From Corynebacterium massiliense DSM 45435 (GTDB lineage Bacteria; Actinomycetota; Actinomycetes; Mycobacteriales; Mycobacteriaceae), in contig NZ_CP063189.1 of NCBI RefSeq assembly GCF_028609805.1, positions 1 through 64,000 on the forward strand: a stretch of DNA of 64,000 nt, read 5' to 3'. A program made the translations under genes and the position numbers. Positions 13,528-21,912 of this stretch are shown here, piece after piece. Numbering within the stretch: the stretch's first letter is position 1; the number at the start of each line of letters is the position of its first letter. Under the pieces are notes generated by a model, which was not told the DNA's origin, ran no database searches, and was given only the letters and a program-made list of their open reading frames with translations.

Positions 13528-13583
13528 AGCTAAAACCACCGCGCAACCTGGCGCAAGAACTCAAACACTCGGCCTGTGGATAA
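13528..13583 (-). promoter_or_regulatory. Promoter region of DUF222/HNH gene with DnaA box
   Basis: Read in gene direction, TTATCCACA (13583-13575) is followed by GGTTGCG (13548-13542) and TTTAGCT (13534-13528), then seven bases to the GTG. TTTAGCT is a likely -10 for a leaderless mRNA. The same blocks with nearly the same spacing precede the paralogue at 62179. Confidence 0.5.
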
Positions 13584-13680
13584 CCCCGCCGCGAAAGGAG
13601 AATTCCACAGAAATCAACCTTTAACCGCGCCACAGCGCCCCACAAGTGGCGCCAGACCACAAAGTACGGTAGTGCGCCCG

Positions 13681-13941
13681 CTATCCCTCCACCAGACTGC
13701 GATAGATTTCCGCGCAGACATCGGCGAACTCGTCATTCCGCGCACTCAACGGCTTCACCGCCCGTATCACCTGACTAAGCGCCTCCGTCGCCGCGCCGGA
13801 CGAGCCATGGACCGCAATCCCGTCTATCCGCGCACCACAGGCCGCCGCAGCAGCATTCAACGCCCAGTATCGCGTCACCCGAACGCCGGGAAAGTAACGG
13901 CAAAACGTCCGCGCGACGTCCAGAAGCTGTTCCGCAGTCAT
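13681..13941 (-). CDS. Putative toxin of a small Fic/Doc-like toxin-antitoxin pair
   Basis: This 86-residue protein overlaps the upstream ribbon-helix-helix gene by four bases (ATGA). From memory, its pattern of a short N-terminal helix, then IAVHGSSGAATEALSQ, then a stretch ending SARNDEFADVCAEIYRSLVEG resembles small actinobacterial proteins annotated as Fic-family toxin components. No HPFxxGNGR Fic catalytic motif is visible, so an AMP-transferring activity is not supported. The toxin label rests on the gene pair and remembered similarity. Confidence 0.55.
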   Translation of the reverse strand: MTAEQLLDVARTFCRYFPGVRVTRYWALNAAAAACGARIDGIAVHGSSGAATEALSQVIRAVKPLSARNDEFADVCAEIYRSLVEG

Positions 13942-14150
13942 GGCCGCGCCCGCCGGATATCGGCCTCCAGACGGGCGCGTTCCGGAATGATGTCACGGGC
14001 GAGTTCTTGGACGCGGGCATCGGCAAGCGTGCGCGCGGCGGCAGACGTTATGGAACGCACAACGGCTTCGTGCTTGGAAGTGCCCCAGGCCGAGGCCAAC
14101 ACAGTCAGCGCGTGGTCTTGCTCAGGGGTCAGTCGCAGGGTCATGGCCAT
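13938..14150 (-). CDS. Ribbon-helix-helix (CopG/Arc-like) antitoxin
   Basis: This protein of about 70 residues starts MAMTLRLTPEQDHALTVLASAWGTSK, the typical short beta strand plus two helices of ribbon-helix-helix DNA-binding antitoxins. The C-terminal half is charged and would bind the partner toxin. ATG 14150 or 14144 are both plausible; a TTG at 14156 is also in frame. It precedes and overlaps the putative toxin, and its promoter must lie in the 90 bases shared divergently with gyrA. Such antitoxins usually repress their own promoter. Confidence 0.68.
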   Translation of the reverse strand: MAMTLRLTPEQDHALTVLASAWGTSKHEAVVRSITSAAARTLADARVQELARDIIPERARLEADIRRARP

Positions 14151-14233
14151 GGACAAGACCCTACTCGGTATTACGGTGATACCAATTTACGCCCACACAC
14201 CGCCCAGACGGCCCGTGAGCGCCGCGTAGGCGG

Positions 14234-14248
14234 TAAAATCCGACGCTA
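14234..14248 (+). promoter_or_regulatory. Probable gyrA -10 element
   Basis: TAAAAT at 14234-14239 lies eight bases before the gyrA ATG and no Shine-Dalgarno is present, suggesting a leaderless or nearly leaderless mRNA. No clear -35 was seen. Confidence 0.45.
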
Positions 14249-16794
14249 TGAGCGAAAACGATAACGGTAACGGCGATCTGTTCGATCGCATTCTCCCGAT
14301 CGACATCAACGAGGAGATGGAGTCGAGCTACATCGACTACGCGATGTCGGTCATCGTGGGGCGTGCGCTGCCGGACGTGCGCGACGGTCTGAAGCCGGTG
14401 CACCGCCGCATTCTGTACGCAATGTTCGACAACGGCTACCGGCCGGAGCGTTCGTACGTGAAGTCGGCCAAGCCGGTGGCGGACACCATGGGCCACTACC
14501 ACCCGCACGGTGACTTGGCCATCTACGACACCTTGGTGCGCATGGCCCAGTCTTGGTCGATGCGCTACCCGCTTGTCGATGGCCAGGGTAACTTCGGCTC
14601 ACCCGGCAACGACGGCCCGGCCGCCATGCGTTACACGGAGTCGAAGATGACCCCGCTGGCCATGGAGATGGTCCGCGACATCCGCGAGGACACCGTGGAC
14701 TTCGTGCCCAACTACGACGGCAAGACCACCGAGCCGTCCGTGCTGCCCTCGCGCGTGCCGAACCTGCTGATGAACGGCTCCGGCGGCATCGCGGTGGGCA
14801 TGGCTACCAACATCCCGCCGCACAACCTGGGTGAGCTCGCCGAGGCCATCTACTGGCTTTTGGACAACCCGGACGCGGGCGAGGAAGACGCGCTCAAGGC
14901 CGTTATGGAGCGGGTGAAGGGCCCCGATTTCCCGACGGCCGGGCAGATCGTCGGCGACAAGGGCATTCACGATGCCTACACCACCGGCCGCGGCTCCATT
15001 CGCATGCGCGGCGTGACCTCCATCGAAGAGTCCGGCTCCCGCCAGACCATCGTCATCACCGAGCTGCCGTACCAGGTCAACCCGGATAACCTCATCACCT
15101 CGATTGCGGAGCAGGTTGCCAGCGGCAAGATTCCGGGCATCTCCAAGATCGAGGACGAGACCTCCAACCGCATCGGCATGCGCATCGTCGTCACCCTGAA
15201 GCGCGACGCCGTCGGCCGCGTGGTGCTCAATAACCTGTTCAAGCACTCGCAGCTGGAGACCTCGTTCGGTGCGAACATGCTCTCCATCGTCGACGGGGTG
15301 CCGCGCACGCTGCGCCTCGACCAGATGCTGCGCCTGTACGTCGATCACCAGATCGAGGTCATCGTTCGGCGCACCCAGTACCGCCTCAACGAGGCGGAAA
15401 AGCGCGCCCACATCCTGCGCGGCTTGGTCAAGGCGCTGGACATGCTCGACGAGGTCATCGCGCTCATCCGCCGCAGCCCGACCGTGGAGGACGCCCGCGA
15501 GGGACTCATCGAGCTGCTCGACATCGACCAAGAGCAGGCCGACGCCATCCTGGCCATGCAGCTGCGCCGCCTCGCCGCCCTGGAGCGCCAGAAGATCGTC
15601 GACGAGCTGGCCGAAATCGAACGCGAAATCGCCGACTTGAAGGACATCCTGGACCGCGAGGAGCGCCAGCGCCAGATCGTCCACGACGAGCTCAAGGAGA
15701 TCGTGGACAAACACGGCGACGAGCGCCGCACCGAGATCGTCCCGGCCACCGGCGATGTGACGGACGAAGACCTCATCGCACGCGAAAACGTCGTGGTCAC
15801 CATCACCTCCACCGGCTACGCCAAGCGCACCAAGGTCGACTCCTATAAGGCGCAAAAGCGCGGCGGCAAGGGCGTGCGCGGCGCGGAGCTCAAGCAGGAC
15901 GACGTGGTCAAGAACTTCTTCATCTGCTCGACGCACGACTGGATTTTGTTCTTCACCAACTTCGGCCGCGTCTACCGCCTCAAGGCCTACGAGCTGCCGG
16001 AGGCGGGCCGCGCCGCCCGTGGCCAGCACGTGGCCAACCTCCTGGAGTTCCAGCCGGAGGAGAAGATCGCCCAGATCATCCAGATCCAGACCTACGAAGA
16101 CGCGCCGTACCTGGTGCTGGCCACCAAGAACGGCCGCGTGAAGAAGTCGCGCCTGACCGACTACGAGTCGGCCCGGTCCGCCGGTCTTATCGCCATCAAC
16201 CTCAACGAGGGCGACGCGCTCATCGGCGCCAGCCTGGTCGGGGAGGGCGACGACATCCTGCTCACCTCCGAGCAGGGCCAGGCCATCCGCTTTACTGCCG
16301 ATGACGAGCAGCTGCGCCCGATGGGCCGCGCCACCGCCGGTGTGAAGGGCATGCGCTTCCGCGGCGACGATCAGCTGTTGTCCATGGACGTGGTCCGCGA
16401 CGGCCAGTTCCTGCTGGTGGCCACCTCTGGCGGCTACGGCAAGCGCACCGCCATCGAGGAGTACTCGCCGCAGGGCCGCGGCGGTCTGGGTGTGATGACG
16501 TTCAAGTACACCCCGAAGCGCGGCAAGCTCATCGGCGCCATCGCCGTGGACGAGGACGACGAGATCTTCGCCATCACGTCTGCCGGCGGCGTTATTCGCA
16601 CCGAGGTCAACCAGATTCGGCCATCGTCACGCGCCACGATGGGCGTGCGCCTGGTCAACCTTGCGGACAACGTGGAACTGCTCGCCATCGACCGCAACGT
16701 GGAAAACGACGGTGAGGAAGAGGCCCAGGCGGTGGCCAAGGGCGAAAAGACCGTGGAAGATGTGCAGCAGGAGCAGCTCGAGGACAAGGAGTAG
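14248..16794 (+). CDS. gyrA: DNA gyrase subunit A
   Basis: GyrA cuts and rejoins DNA in the gyrase A2B2 complex. The 848-residue protein has the catalytic tyrosine at 129 (AAMRYTE) and the C-terminal beta-pinwheel containing the GyrA box QKRGGKG. The quinolone-resistance region reads [11 protein letters not shown]: the position matching E. coli Ser83 is Leu90 (TTG, 14515-14517), while the position matching Asp87 is still Asp94. Ser is usual here in corynebacteria, and change at this residue is the classic fluoroquinolone-resistance mutation. A DUF3566 gene follows three bases later. Confidence 0.97.
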   Translation: MSENDNGNGDLFDRILPIDINEEMESSYIDYAMSVIVGRALPDVRDGLKPVHRRILYAMFDNGYRPERSYVKSAKPVADTMGHYHPHGDLAIYDTLVRMAQSWSMRYPLVDGQGNFGSPGNDGPAAMRYTESKMTPLAMEMVRDIREDTVDFVPNYDGKTTEPSVLPSRVPNLLMNGSGGIAVGMATNIPPHNLGELAEAIYWLLDNPDAGEEDALKAVMERVKGPDFPTAGQIVGDKGIHDAYTTGRGSIRMRGVTSIEESGSRQTIVITELPYQVNPDNLITSIAEQVASGKIPGISKIEDETSNRIGMRIVVTLKRDAVGRVVLNNLFKHSQLETSFGANMLSIVDGVPRTLRLDQMLRLYVDHQIEVIVRRTQYRLNEAEKRAHILRGLVKALDMLDEVIALIRRSPTVEDAREGLIELLDIDQEQADAILAMQLRRLAALERQKIVDELAEIEREIADLKDILDREERQRQIVHDELKEIVDKHGDERRTEIVPATGDVTDEDLIARENVVVTITSTGYAKRTKVDSYKAQKRGGKGVRGAELKQDDVVKNFFICSTHDWILFFTNFGRVYRLKAYELPEAGRAARGQHVANLLEFQPEEKIAQIIQIQTYEDAPYLVLATKNGRVKKSRLTDYESARSAGLIAINLNEGDALIGASLVGEGDDILLTSEQGQAIRFTADDEQLRPMGRATAGVKGMRFRGDDQLLSMDVVRDGQFLLVATSGGYGKRTAIEEYSPQGRGGLGVMTFKYTPKRGKLIGAIAVDEDDEIFAITSAGGVIRTEVNQIRPSSRATMGVRLVNLADNVELLAIDRNVENDGEEEAQAVAKGEKTVEDVQQEQLEDKE

Positions 16795-16797
16795 CGC

Positions 16798-17136
16798 ATG
16801 GCACGACGCGAAGTGGAAATCAAACATATCCGGCCCACCTCGGCCTTCCGCATGGGCTTGGCGATGTCCGTCGTCGGCCTCGTCGCCTGGCTCCTCGCCG
16901 TCACCCTGCTGTACCTCGGCATGCAGGTCGCCGGCGTATGGGAGTCGCTCAACAACCTCATCGGTGACGTGGGCGGCACCCAGCTGGTCAGCTACGGCGT
17001 GGTCATCTCCATCGCGGCCCTCTTGGGCGCCGTGACGGCGATCCTGTGCACCATCCTCGCGCCGCTCATTGCGGTGGTGTACAACGCGTGCGTGAACCTC
17101 TTTGGCGGCCTTTCCGTCCAGATGGAAGACGCGTGA
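16798..17136 (+). CDS. DUF3566 membrane protein
   Basis: This 112-residue protein has two long hydrophobic segments, GLAMSVVGLVAWLLAVTLLYLGM and VVISIAALLGAVTAILCTILAPLIAVVYN. The N-terminal VEIKHIRPTSAFRMG is typical of the DUF3566 family that follows gyrA in most actinobacteria. The function is unknown to me. It starts three bases after gyrA, so it is co-transcribed with it. Confidence 0.85.
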   Translation: MARREVEIKHIRPTSAFRMGLAMSVVGLVAWLLAVTLLYLGMQVAGVWESLNNLIGDVGGTQLVSYGVVISIAALLGAVTAILCTILAPLIAVVYNACVNLFGGLSVQMEDA

Positions 17137-17207
17137 AAACACACCGTGCGCTGCTGATTTGGTAGATGCGGCGCACGGTATGTAAAGTTCATATTCGTTC
17201 CGCACAC

Positions 17208-17284
17208 GGGCCTATAGCTCAGTCGGTTAGAGCGCATCGCTGATAACGATGAGGTCGCTGGTTCGATTCCAGCTAGGCCCACCA
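17208..17284 (+). tRNA. tRNA-Ile (GAT)
   Basis: A complete cloverleaf: acceptor GGGCCTA pairs with TAGGCCC, D arm GCTC/GAGC, anticodon stem CATCG/CGATG with loop CTGATAA giving anticodon GAT, and a TTCGATT T loop. CCA is encoded (17282-17284). Confidence 0.97.
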
Positions 17285-17296
17285 CGGAACGAAAAT

Positions 17297-17369
17297 GGGG
17301 CATTAGCTCAATTGGTAGAGCATCTGCTTTGCAAGCAGAAGGTCAGGAGTTCGATTCTCCTATGCTCCA
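17297..17369 (+). tRNA. tRNA-Ala (TGC)
   Basis: Acceptor GGGGCAT pairs with ATGCTCC and includes the G3-U70 wobble that marks alanine tRNAs. Anticodon stem TCTGC/GCAGA has loop TTTGCAA, anticodon TGC. CCA is not encoded. It lies 12 bases after tRNA-Ile. Confidence 0.97.
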
Positions 17370-17378
17370 CAGTCAGGG

Positions 17379-17415
17379 ACCGTCCCGCCACTCACAGGCG
17401 GGGCGGTTCTTTTTC
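17379..17415 (+). terminator. Rho-independent terminator after tRNA-Ala
   Basis: ACCGTCCCGCC and GGCGGGGCGGT form a stem with a short loop, followed by a T-rich tail CTTTTTC. Confidence 0.8.
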
Positions 17416-17422
17416 GTGTGTC

Positions 17423-17448
17423 ACCAAGGTCCTCGTCGCCACCGGCGC
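17423..17448 (+). pseudogene. Possible N-terminal scrap of a short-chain dehydrogenase
   Basis: Just before the left transposon end the DNA encodes TKVLVATGA(G), which looks like the opening Rossmann strand and TGxG of a short-chain dehydrogenase. The rest of such a protein resumes after the right transposon end (23284). No start codon or ribosome-binding site is visible in frame, and about a dozen residues are missing between the two parts. The short length makes this tentative. Confidence 0.4.
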
Positions 17449-17961
17449 GGGTTAAGGGTCAAAATGTGTGTCTGGCTCGGCGTGTCGCGGGGGTTAGATT
17501 TGGCCTTTTTGAATGCCGATTGAGTGGGTGTAGTCGGTGTCGATAGCGTTGTCGTAGAGGGCTGGGCGTCCTGTTTCGTGGTCGGCTTGGTTCTCGGTTT
17601 GGGTCAGGGTGGATACTTTGGCGAGTTGGCCCTGGCCCCAGTCGGACTGCCTGGCGATTCGTACTGGATCGTCAGGCAGTTCCGTTTTTAAGTAGAGCCA
17701 CCAATCCAGCATGCGGCGTTGTCGTTCGCCTGATCTGCCGCGGTGGGTTCTGGCGAGCAGTTTGAGCTGGGCGTTGATGCCGCCTTCTAAGCTGTTGGTG
17801 GTGGATTTGATCCGCTCGGGCGCAAGGACTCCTGCTGGCGGGTTGAGGTAGACAAACAGCATCTCGGACCGCCAAAGATGGTTGAGGCTGTTGTAGGCCT
17901 TGCGCACGTTGTGAAGTGTCCCAGGTTTTGTTCCGTTTAAGTAGATGGGAAAATCTGGAAT

Positions 17962-18279
17962 ATGCCAAGAAAATTTGACCAGGATGCAAAGGACCGTGTG
18001 GTCCGTCTCGTGGAAGATCGCATCTTGGCAGAAAATATGTCGATGCAAGCCGCGTGCCAGGCAGTAGCTCCAAAGCTGGGGGTTTCATGGCATACGGCCC
18101 GTCAATGGACTCAACAGGCCCGTCGTGCGGGAAACATCCCAGAACCTGTGCCTGAAGATTTGGCCGCGGAAAACGCGAGGCTGCGTCGTGAAAATCAAGA
18201 GCTACGCGACACTAATGAGCTGCTGAAGGCCGCTTCAGCTTTTTTCGCGTCGGAACTCGACCCAAAACGTCGGAAATGA
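17962..18279 (+). CDS. IS3-family transposase OrfA
   Basis: This 105-residue protein has an N-terminal helix-turn-helix (KDRVVRLVEDRI through LGVSWHTARQWTQQ) that binds the element ends. A leucine-zipper-like coiled coil (ENARLRRENQELRDTNELLKAASAFF) links OrfA to OrfB. Its stop overlaps the OrfB start as ATGA. IS3 elements often make an OrfAB fusion by frameshift; here no A-rich slippery run is obvious near the overlap, so reinitiation is possible. Confidence 0.92.
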   Translation: MPRKFDQDAKDRVVRLVEDRILAENMSMQAACQAVAPKLGVSWHTARQWTQQARRAGNIPEPVPEDLAAENARLRRENQELRDTNELLKAASAFFASELDPKRRK

Positions 18280-19196
18280 TCCGGTTCATCGATGAATTCC
18301 GGGGTCGTTTCTCTGTCGAGTTCATCTGTAAGACGTTGAAGAATAACCGGGCTGGTGGGTTTATCACCTCGCGTGGCTATCGCCAGTCCAAGGCCCGTGG
18401 GTTAAGTGCTCGTCGCCTTCGTGATGCTGTGCTGGTCGAACGCATTAGAACTGTTCATCGGGATAATTACGGTGTCTACGGTGTACGGAAAATGTGGCAT
18501 GCTCTCCGCCGTGACGGAATTGATATCGGTCGTGAACAAACTGCCCGTTTAATGCGCTTGGCCGGTGTTTCTGGCAAAGGCAAAGGCAGATCACCTCTCA
18601 CAACCCGTAAGCCTAACGTGCCTGATCTGCGCCCAGACTTGGTCGAGCGTGAGTTCAAAGCCCCCGGCCCGAACAAACTGTGGGTGGCTGACATTACGTA
18701 TGTGCGCACGAAGAAAGGCTTTGTGTATGCCGCGTTTGTCACCGACGTTTACTCCCGACGGATCGTTGGGTGGGCGTTATCAGACTCCATGCGCACCGAA
18801 GCGTTGCCGCTGCAAGCTCTTAATCAGGCGATCGTGTGTGCTGAGGAAACAACAGGTCTCATTCACCATTCGGATCACGGCTCGCAGTACGTCAGCGTGG
18901 TCTACAACGAGCGCCTTGCCCAGCACGGGATTGCCGCTTCCACCGGAACTGTCGGGGATTCTTATGACAATGCTCTGGCTGAAAACGTTAACGGCTCCTA
19001 CAAGAACGAGCTGATCCATACTCGCAGGTGGGATGATGTTGTCGAGGTAGAAATCGCGACGTTCGAGTGGGTGTCATGGTGGAACGAGATGAGGCTTCAC
19101 CAAAGCTTGGGATACCGAACCCCAGTCGAAGTGGAAACCGATTTTTGGAAGCAGAACCCGCCGCAAGAAATAATAGAAATCAAGGCAAATGCCTAG
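18276..19196 (+). CDS. IS3-family transposase OrfB (DDE integrase)
   Basis: This 306-residue catalytic subunit has the rve/DDE core: first aspartate in KLWVADITYV, second in HHSDHGSQY, glutamate in DSYDNALAENVNGSYKNELI. An N-terminal HTH_21-like region (HRDNYGVYGVRKMWHALRRDGI) precedes it. All catalytic residues are present and the frame is open, so the element looks functional. It overlaps orfA by four bases and ends 22 bases before the right end of the element. Confidence 0.94.
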   Translation: MIRFIDEFRGRFSVEFICKTLKNNRAGGFITSRGYRQSKARGLSARRLRDAVLVERIRTVHRDNYGVYGVRKMWHALRRDGIDIGREQTARLMRLAGVSGKGKGRSPLTTRKPNVPDLRPDLVEREFKAPGPNKLWVADITYVRTKKGFVYAAFVTDVYSRRIVGWALSDSMRTEALPLQALNQAIVCAEETTGLIHHSDHGSQYVSVVYNERLAQHGIAASTGTVGDSYDNALAENVNGSYKNELIHTRRWDDVVEVEIATFEWVSWWNEMRLHQSLGYRTPVEVETDFWKQNPPQEIIEIKANA

Positions 19197-20143
19197 GAAC
19201 AAAACTCGGGGCACTTCATTGTGGTGGGTCCACACGCGGGTCCATGCACCTGTTTTGGGGTCTTTGATCATGGTTTTCTCGTTCATCCATTCCCGGTAGA
19301 TCGTTGAAAACTCGTGCAGTTGCACACCCCACGCGGCGGCTTCATCCAGTGTGGTGATCCGGGTCAGTTTCAGCGCAAGTCGGTAGATGGTGCGCCCGGC
19401 ATCGGTGCGTGGGTTGGTGGTGGTGTAGCGGCGGACCACGCGTTGGGCGTGGACGAGGCAGCGTTGAATTTTCGTAGTCGGCCAGCACTTTTTGATTGCG
19501 CTGTATGCGCCTTGGCCGCCGTCGATGACGGCGATGAGTGGGGCTTCGATGCGTTCAAGCAGCAGTTGGTAGTCGCGGGTGGTTTCGTGTTTGCACCAGT
19601 GCCAGGCGATCACGTGGTCGATGGTCGCCGCGACGATCAGGCAGCCACCGGCGGTGTAGGTGCCATCGAGAAATACCTGGTCGTAGATCCGCTTGTGGTG
19701 GCCGGCGGTGGGGTCAGGCACATCAACGAGCCAGCACCACTTGAAGCGCCGCTTCATGGTGGCGCGGCTAACACCGTTTCGTTTGGCTAGGTCGTCGAGT
19801 GATATTGCGGTGGTGCAATGCTCGATGAACTGGGTGAACACTGCCGCGTTGGTGATGTCGTTTCGACGTTTGACGCTGGAGGCGCCGCATTGTTTGCAGC
19901 GCCATCTGGTGGTGCCTTTGCTGGTGGTGCCGTTGCGTTTCATTTCACCGCCGCAGTGGCAGCGTGGTTGGTTCTTCGACATTGCGACACCACACCACGC
20001 CGCGCATAGCACATCACGGCTGCCACACCGAGGATTTCCCGTCGGGGGCTAGATATATGCTTCCGGAGCATATACTTTCCGGAAACCTACAGGTCAATCC
20101 GTGAAAATCCGCGATTCCGGACACACTTTTTGACCCTTAACCC

Positions 20144-20272
20144 AGATTGCACGCGTGGGGATTGAGGGTGTGAATCCCACTGTCGTGGGTTTGATGAGGT
20201 AGTCGATGTTGCGGAAGCTTTGGCATCGGCGTGCGTTGTGCTCCGTACGTTGTTTCAAAAACGGGTTTCATC
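20144..20272. other. Unassigned transposon-internal stretch
   Basis: Between the left IS1249 and the IS3-end relic. Read on the minus strand it could be the 3' end of a transposase gene, but no frame is long enough to assign. I see no promoter or RNA gene. Confidence 0.3.
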
Positions 20273-20299
20273 AAACGGAACAAAACCTGGGACACTTCA
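20273..20299 (-). repeat. Relic of an IS3-family element end
   Basis: These 27 bases match the inverse of the left terminal sequence of the IS3 element at 17912, ending in CCTGGGACACTTCA. The match cuts off the ISL3-type transposase frame immediately upstream on the minus strand, so an earlier insertion of the same kind of element was followed by deletion. Confidence 0.8.
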
Positions 20300-20709
20300 T
20301 ATCCCACCCCAGGCCTAATGACTTGGGTGCAGCGGCAACGCTCATCCGATTTAGGCAGAGTCGTTGCAGGATCCAGTGGGTCACCTGGTCCGTGGTCTTT
20401 GAATTGTCGGGCGCGCAGGCAAGGCCAGCACGGAAGATCTTCTGCAAGCAACGCTTGTTGGTGCACCGGTAGCGTGGAAGGCGCACATGAAGTTGTTGGG
20501 TGGCCGACGATGGGCAGATCGACCAGGCTGCGGATGACGTGGTCGCGGAATACTCCAGGCTGCCCGCAGGTAGGGCATTCATTGATCGGCTCGACGGGTT
20601 CGGCTTCAATAACAGTGACGTCACCGTTTTCTGTGGCACCGGTGATAGTAGTTCCTAGTTTTGCGGTGCGGCAGATGGTATCGACGATGACATTTCCGTT
20701 AGGCTGCAC
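20300..20709 (-). pseudogene. ISL3-type transposase fragment (tnpCX-like), frameshifted and truncated
   Basis: From GTG 20709 the frame encodes the N terminus of an ISL3-family transposase, with the zinc-binding PINECPTCGQPGVF and then RSLVDLPIVGHPTT. Near 20491 the reading frame shifts: the protein continues in another frame as LHVRLPRYRCTNKRCLQKIF to SVAAAPKSLGLGWD. It is then cut by the IS3-end relic at about 20299. The catalytic C-terminal two thirds are gone. I recall that Tn5432 carries a transposase-like gene, tnpCX, in its centre; this is presumably it. It cannot be active. Confidence 0.8.
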
Positions 20710-20873
20710 AGTAGGTCCTTAGTTTTGTACGGATGGATTAGATACCTTTTTCCTACAAAGCCAAGGACCCCAATATCTTGTGCCACGCCCGAACCCCCGG
20801 CGAACTAATCAATGCACTCTAAAACCGGAAGAGCCCTTTTAGTACTACTGGTGGATTTCGGTTTTGGTGGGGA

Positions 20874-21728
20874 TTAACGCCGCCGGCTTCGGTTTTTCCG
20901 TTGAGGAGGTCGTTGACTACTTCCCGATGGTGAAATGGGTCGATGGTGAGGTAGAGAGGAACCAGTCACCTGGAAGAGATCGATCCAGTCGTTGGTGTGC
21001 AATCTGGGAGGTAGGGTCGCGGGGTCGATTCCTCGCGAGCGCAACCATGATTGTGTTTCTGAACGTGATGAAAACAACCCTGCCCTTCGGAGAATTTCCC
21101 CTATCCCGCGTCCCCGGGCAGTGAAAACGGTGTGCACCATCGCCTGAAAGGCTTTGCGCTGCTCTATCGGAATCTTCGGGTCACCCACCCGGCGGATCAC
21201 TAAGATCCCCCCGTCAACGTTTGGCTGTGGCCGGAAAGCAGACCTTGGTACCCGAGAACCCAGGTGAAATGTGAACCATGGGGACCACTGAGCCGTCATC
21301 ATCGTGCTTGCGCCTACCCCGGCCCGGCGGCGAGCGACTTCCCACTGCATGAGGAGTACAGCGTCAGTCCATGCTGGCGCATGCAGCAACTTTCGAAGAA
21401 TGGCAGTGGTGAGGTGAAAGGGAATGTTTCCCACAATGACGCAGGGAGTGGCGGGTAACCGGAAGTTAAGGAAATCATCATGGACCACTTCGACCGCCGC
21501 CGAGGAGGTTTCTTGTGTGATTTTGGCAGCTAGTTTTGCGTCCACTTCAACTGCCGTTATCGCCCTCCCCAAGTGGGCCATCGGGTGAGTGAGGGCACCG
21601 CTTCCTGGTCCGATCTCAATGATGGGGCCGGAGGTTTGTTTCACAAGGTCGATGATGGAGTTGATGATCTTGTGGTTGGTGAGAAAATTTTGGCCATGCT
21701 CGTGACGGCCGTGTCCGTATGCAGACAT
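20874..21728 (-). CDS. erm(X): Erm(X) 23S rRNA adenine N6-methyltransferase
   Basis: This 284-residue enzyme dimethylates the adenine equivalent to A2058 of 23S rRNA and gives macrolide-lincosamide-streptogramin B resistance. It shows the start GQNFLTNHKIINSII, SAM motif I IEIGPGSGALTHPMA and the catalytic NIPFHLTTAILRKLL. Its length matches Erm(X) of corynebacteria. ATG 21728 has AAGGAG before it; a frame opening at 21770 is longer but lacks one. A 15-residue leader peptide lies 99 bases upstream, so expression is probably controlled by translational attenuation. Confidence 0.95.
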   Translation of the reverse strand: MSAYGHGRHEHGQNFLTNHKIINSIIDLVKQTSGPIIEIGPGSGALTHPMAHLGRAITAVEVDAKLAAKITQETSSAAVEVVHDDFLNFRLPATPCVIVGNIPFHLTTAILRKLLHAPAWTDAVLLMQWEVARRRAGVGASTMMTAQWSPWFTFHLGSRVPRSAFRPQPNVDGGILVIRRVGDPKIPIEQRKAFQAMVHTVFTARGRGIGEILRRAGLFSSRSETQSWLRSRGIDPATLPPRLHTNDWIDLFQVTGSSLPHHRPISPSGSSQRPPQRKNRSRRR

Positions 21729-21827
21729 CAGGTGTGCTCCTTGGATTTGAAAGGGAGCCGGGCATGACAAATAGCCGCCCGGCTAAAGGACCGGAGCGGT
21801 TTTTAACCTACGGGGTAGGAAACCGCC

Positions 21828-21875
21828 TTAGCGGTTGGTGCGCAACCGCAAGAAAGCGGTACCTGAAATCAACAT
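21828..21875 (-). CDS. Erm(X) leader peptide
   Basis: ATG 21875 opens MLISGTAFLRLRTNR and a stop, the same kind of leader known for erm(X). Short inverted repeats between it and the erm start (for example CCGCTAAGGCGG) could form alternative hairpins when a drug-bound ribosome stalls on the leader. Confidence 0.85.
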   Translation of the reverse strand: MLISGTAFLRLRTNR

Positions 21876-21882
21876 GGGTCTA

Positions 21883-21912
21883 ATTATATCCATTTAAAGG
21901 GTTAAGGGTCAA
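21883..21912 (-). promoter_or_regulatory. erm(X) promoter with -35 inside the IS1249 end
   Basis: On the minus strand a perfect TATAAT (21888-21883) lies 18 bases after TTGACC (21912-21907). The -35 is within the terminal inverted repeat of the right IS1249, which starts at 21899, while the -10 is outside it. The transcript would begin just before the leader peptide. Confidence 0.7.

Larger units (their letters stand above)
17912..19218 (+). mobile_element. IS3-family insertion sequence
   Basis: This 1307-base element has inverted ends TGAAGTGTCCCAGGTTTTG and, inverted on the right, TGAAGTGCCCCGAGTTTTG. A perfect 3-base target duplication TTG (17909-17911 and 19219-19221) is proved by comparison with the uninterrupted IS1249 copy. 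It carries two overlapping genes, orfA and orfB, the layout of the IS3 family. A relic of the same left end occurs at 20273-20299. Confidence 0.95.
17494..19982 (-). pseudogene. IS1249 transposase, disrupted by IS3 insertion
   Basis: On the minus strand the N-terminal part (19982 down to about 19221) encodes the zinc-ribbon start and DDE region. The C-terminal part (17911 down to 17494) continues after the inserted element. Joining them across the TTG duplication restores the same reading frame as the intact copy at 21944-23122. Around the joint, WTHHN is followed in the intact copy by VRKAYNSLNH, while here it runs into the IS3 end. This copy can move only if the intact copy supplies transposase. 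Confidence 0.92.
17449..20143 (-). mobile_element. IS1249 (left copy), interrupted by an IS3-family element
   Basis: Apart from the nested element (17912-19218 plus a duplicated TTG) this copy is 1385 bases long, exactly like the intact right copy, and appears identical to it over long stretches compared by eye. It is bounded by the same inverted repeats. No 8-base direct repeat flanks it. Confidence 0.92.
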
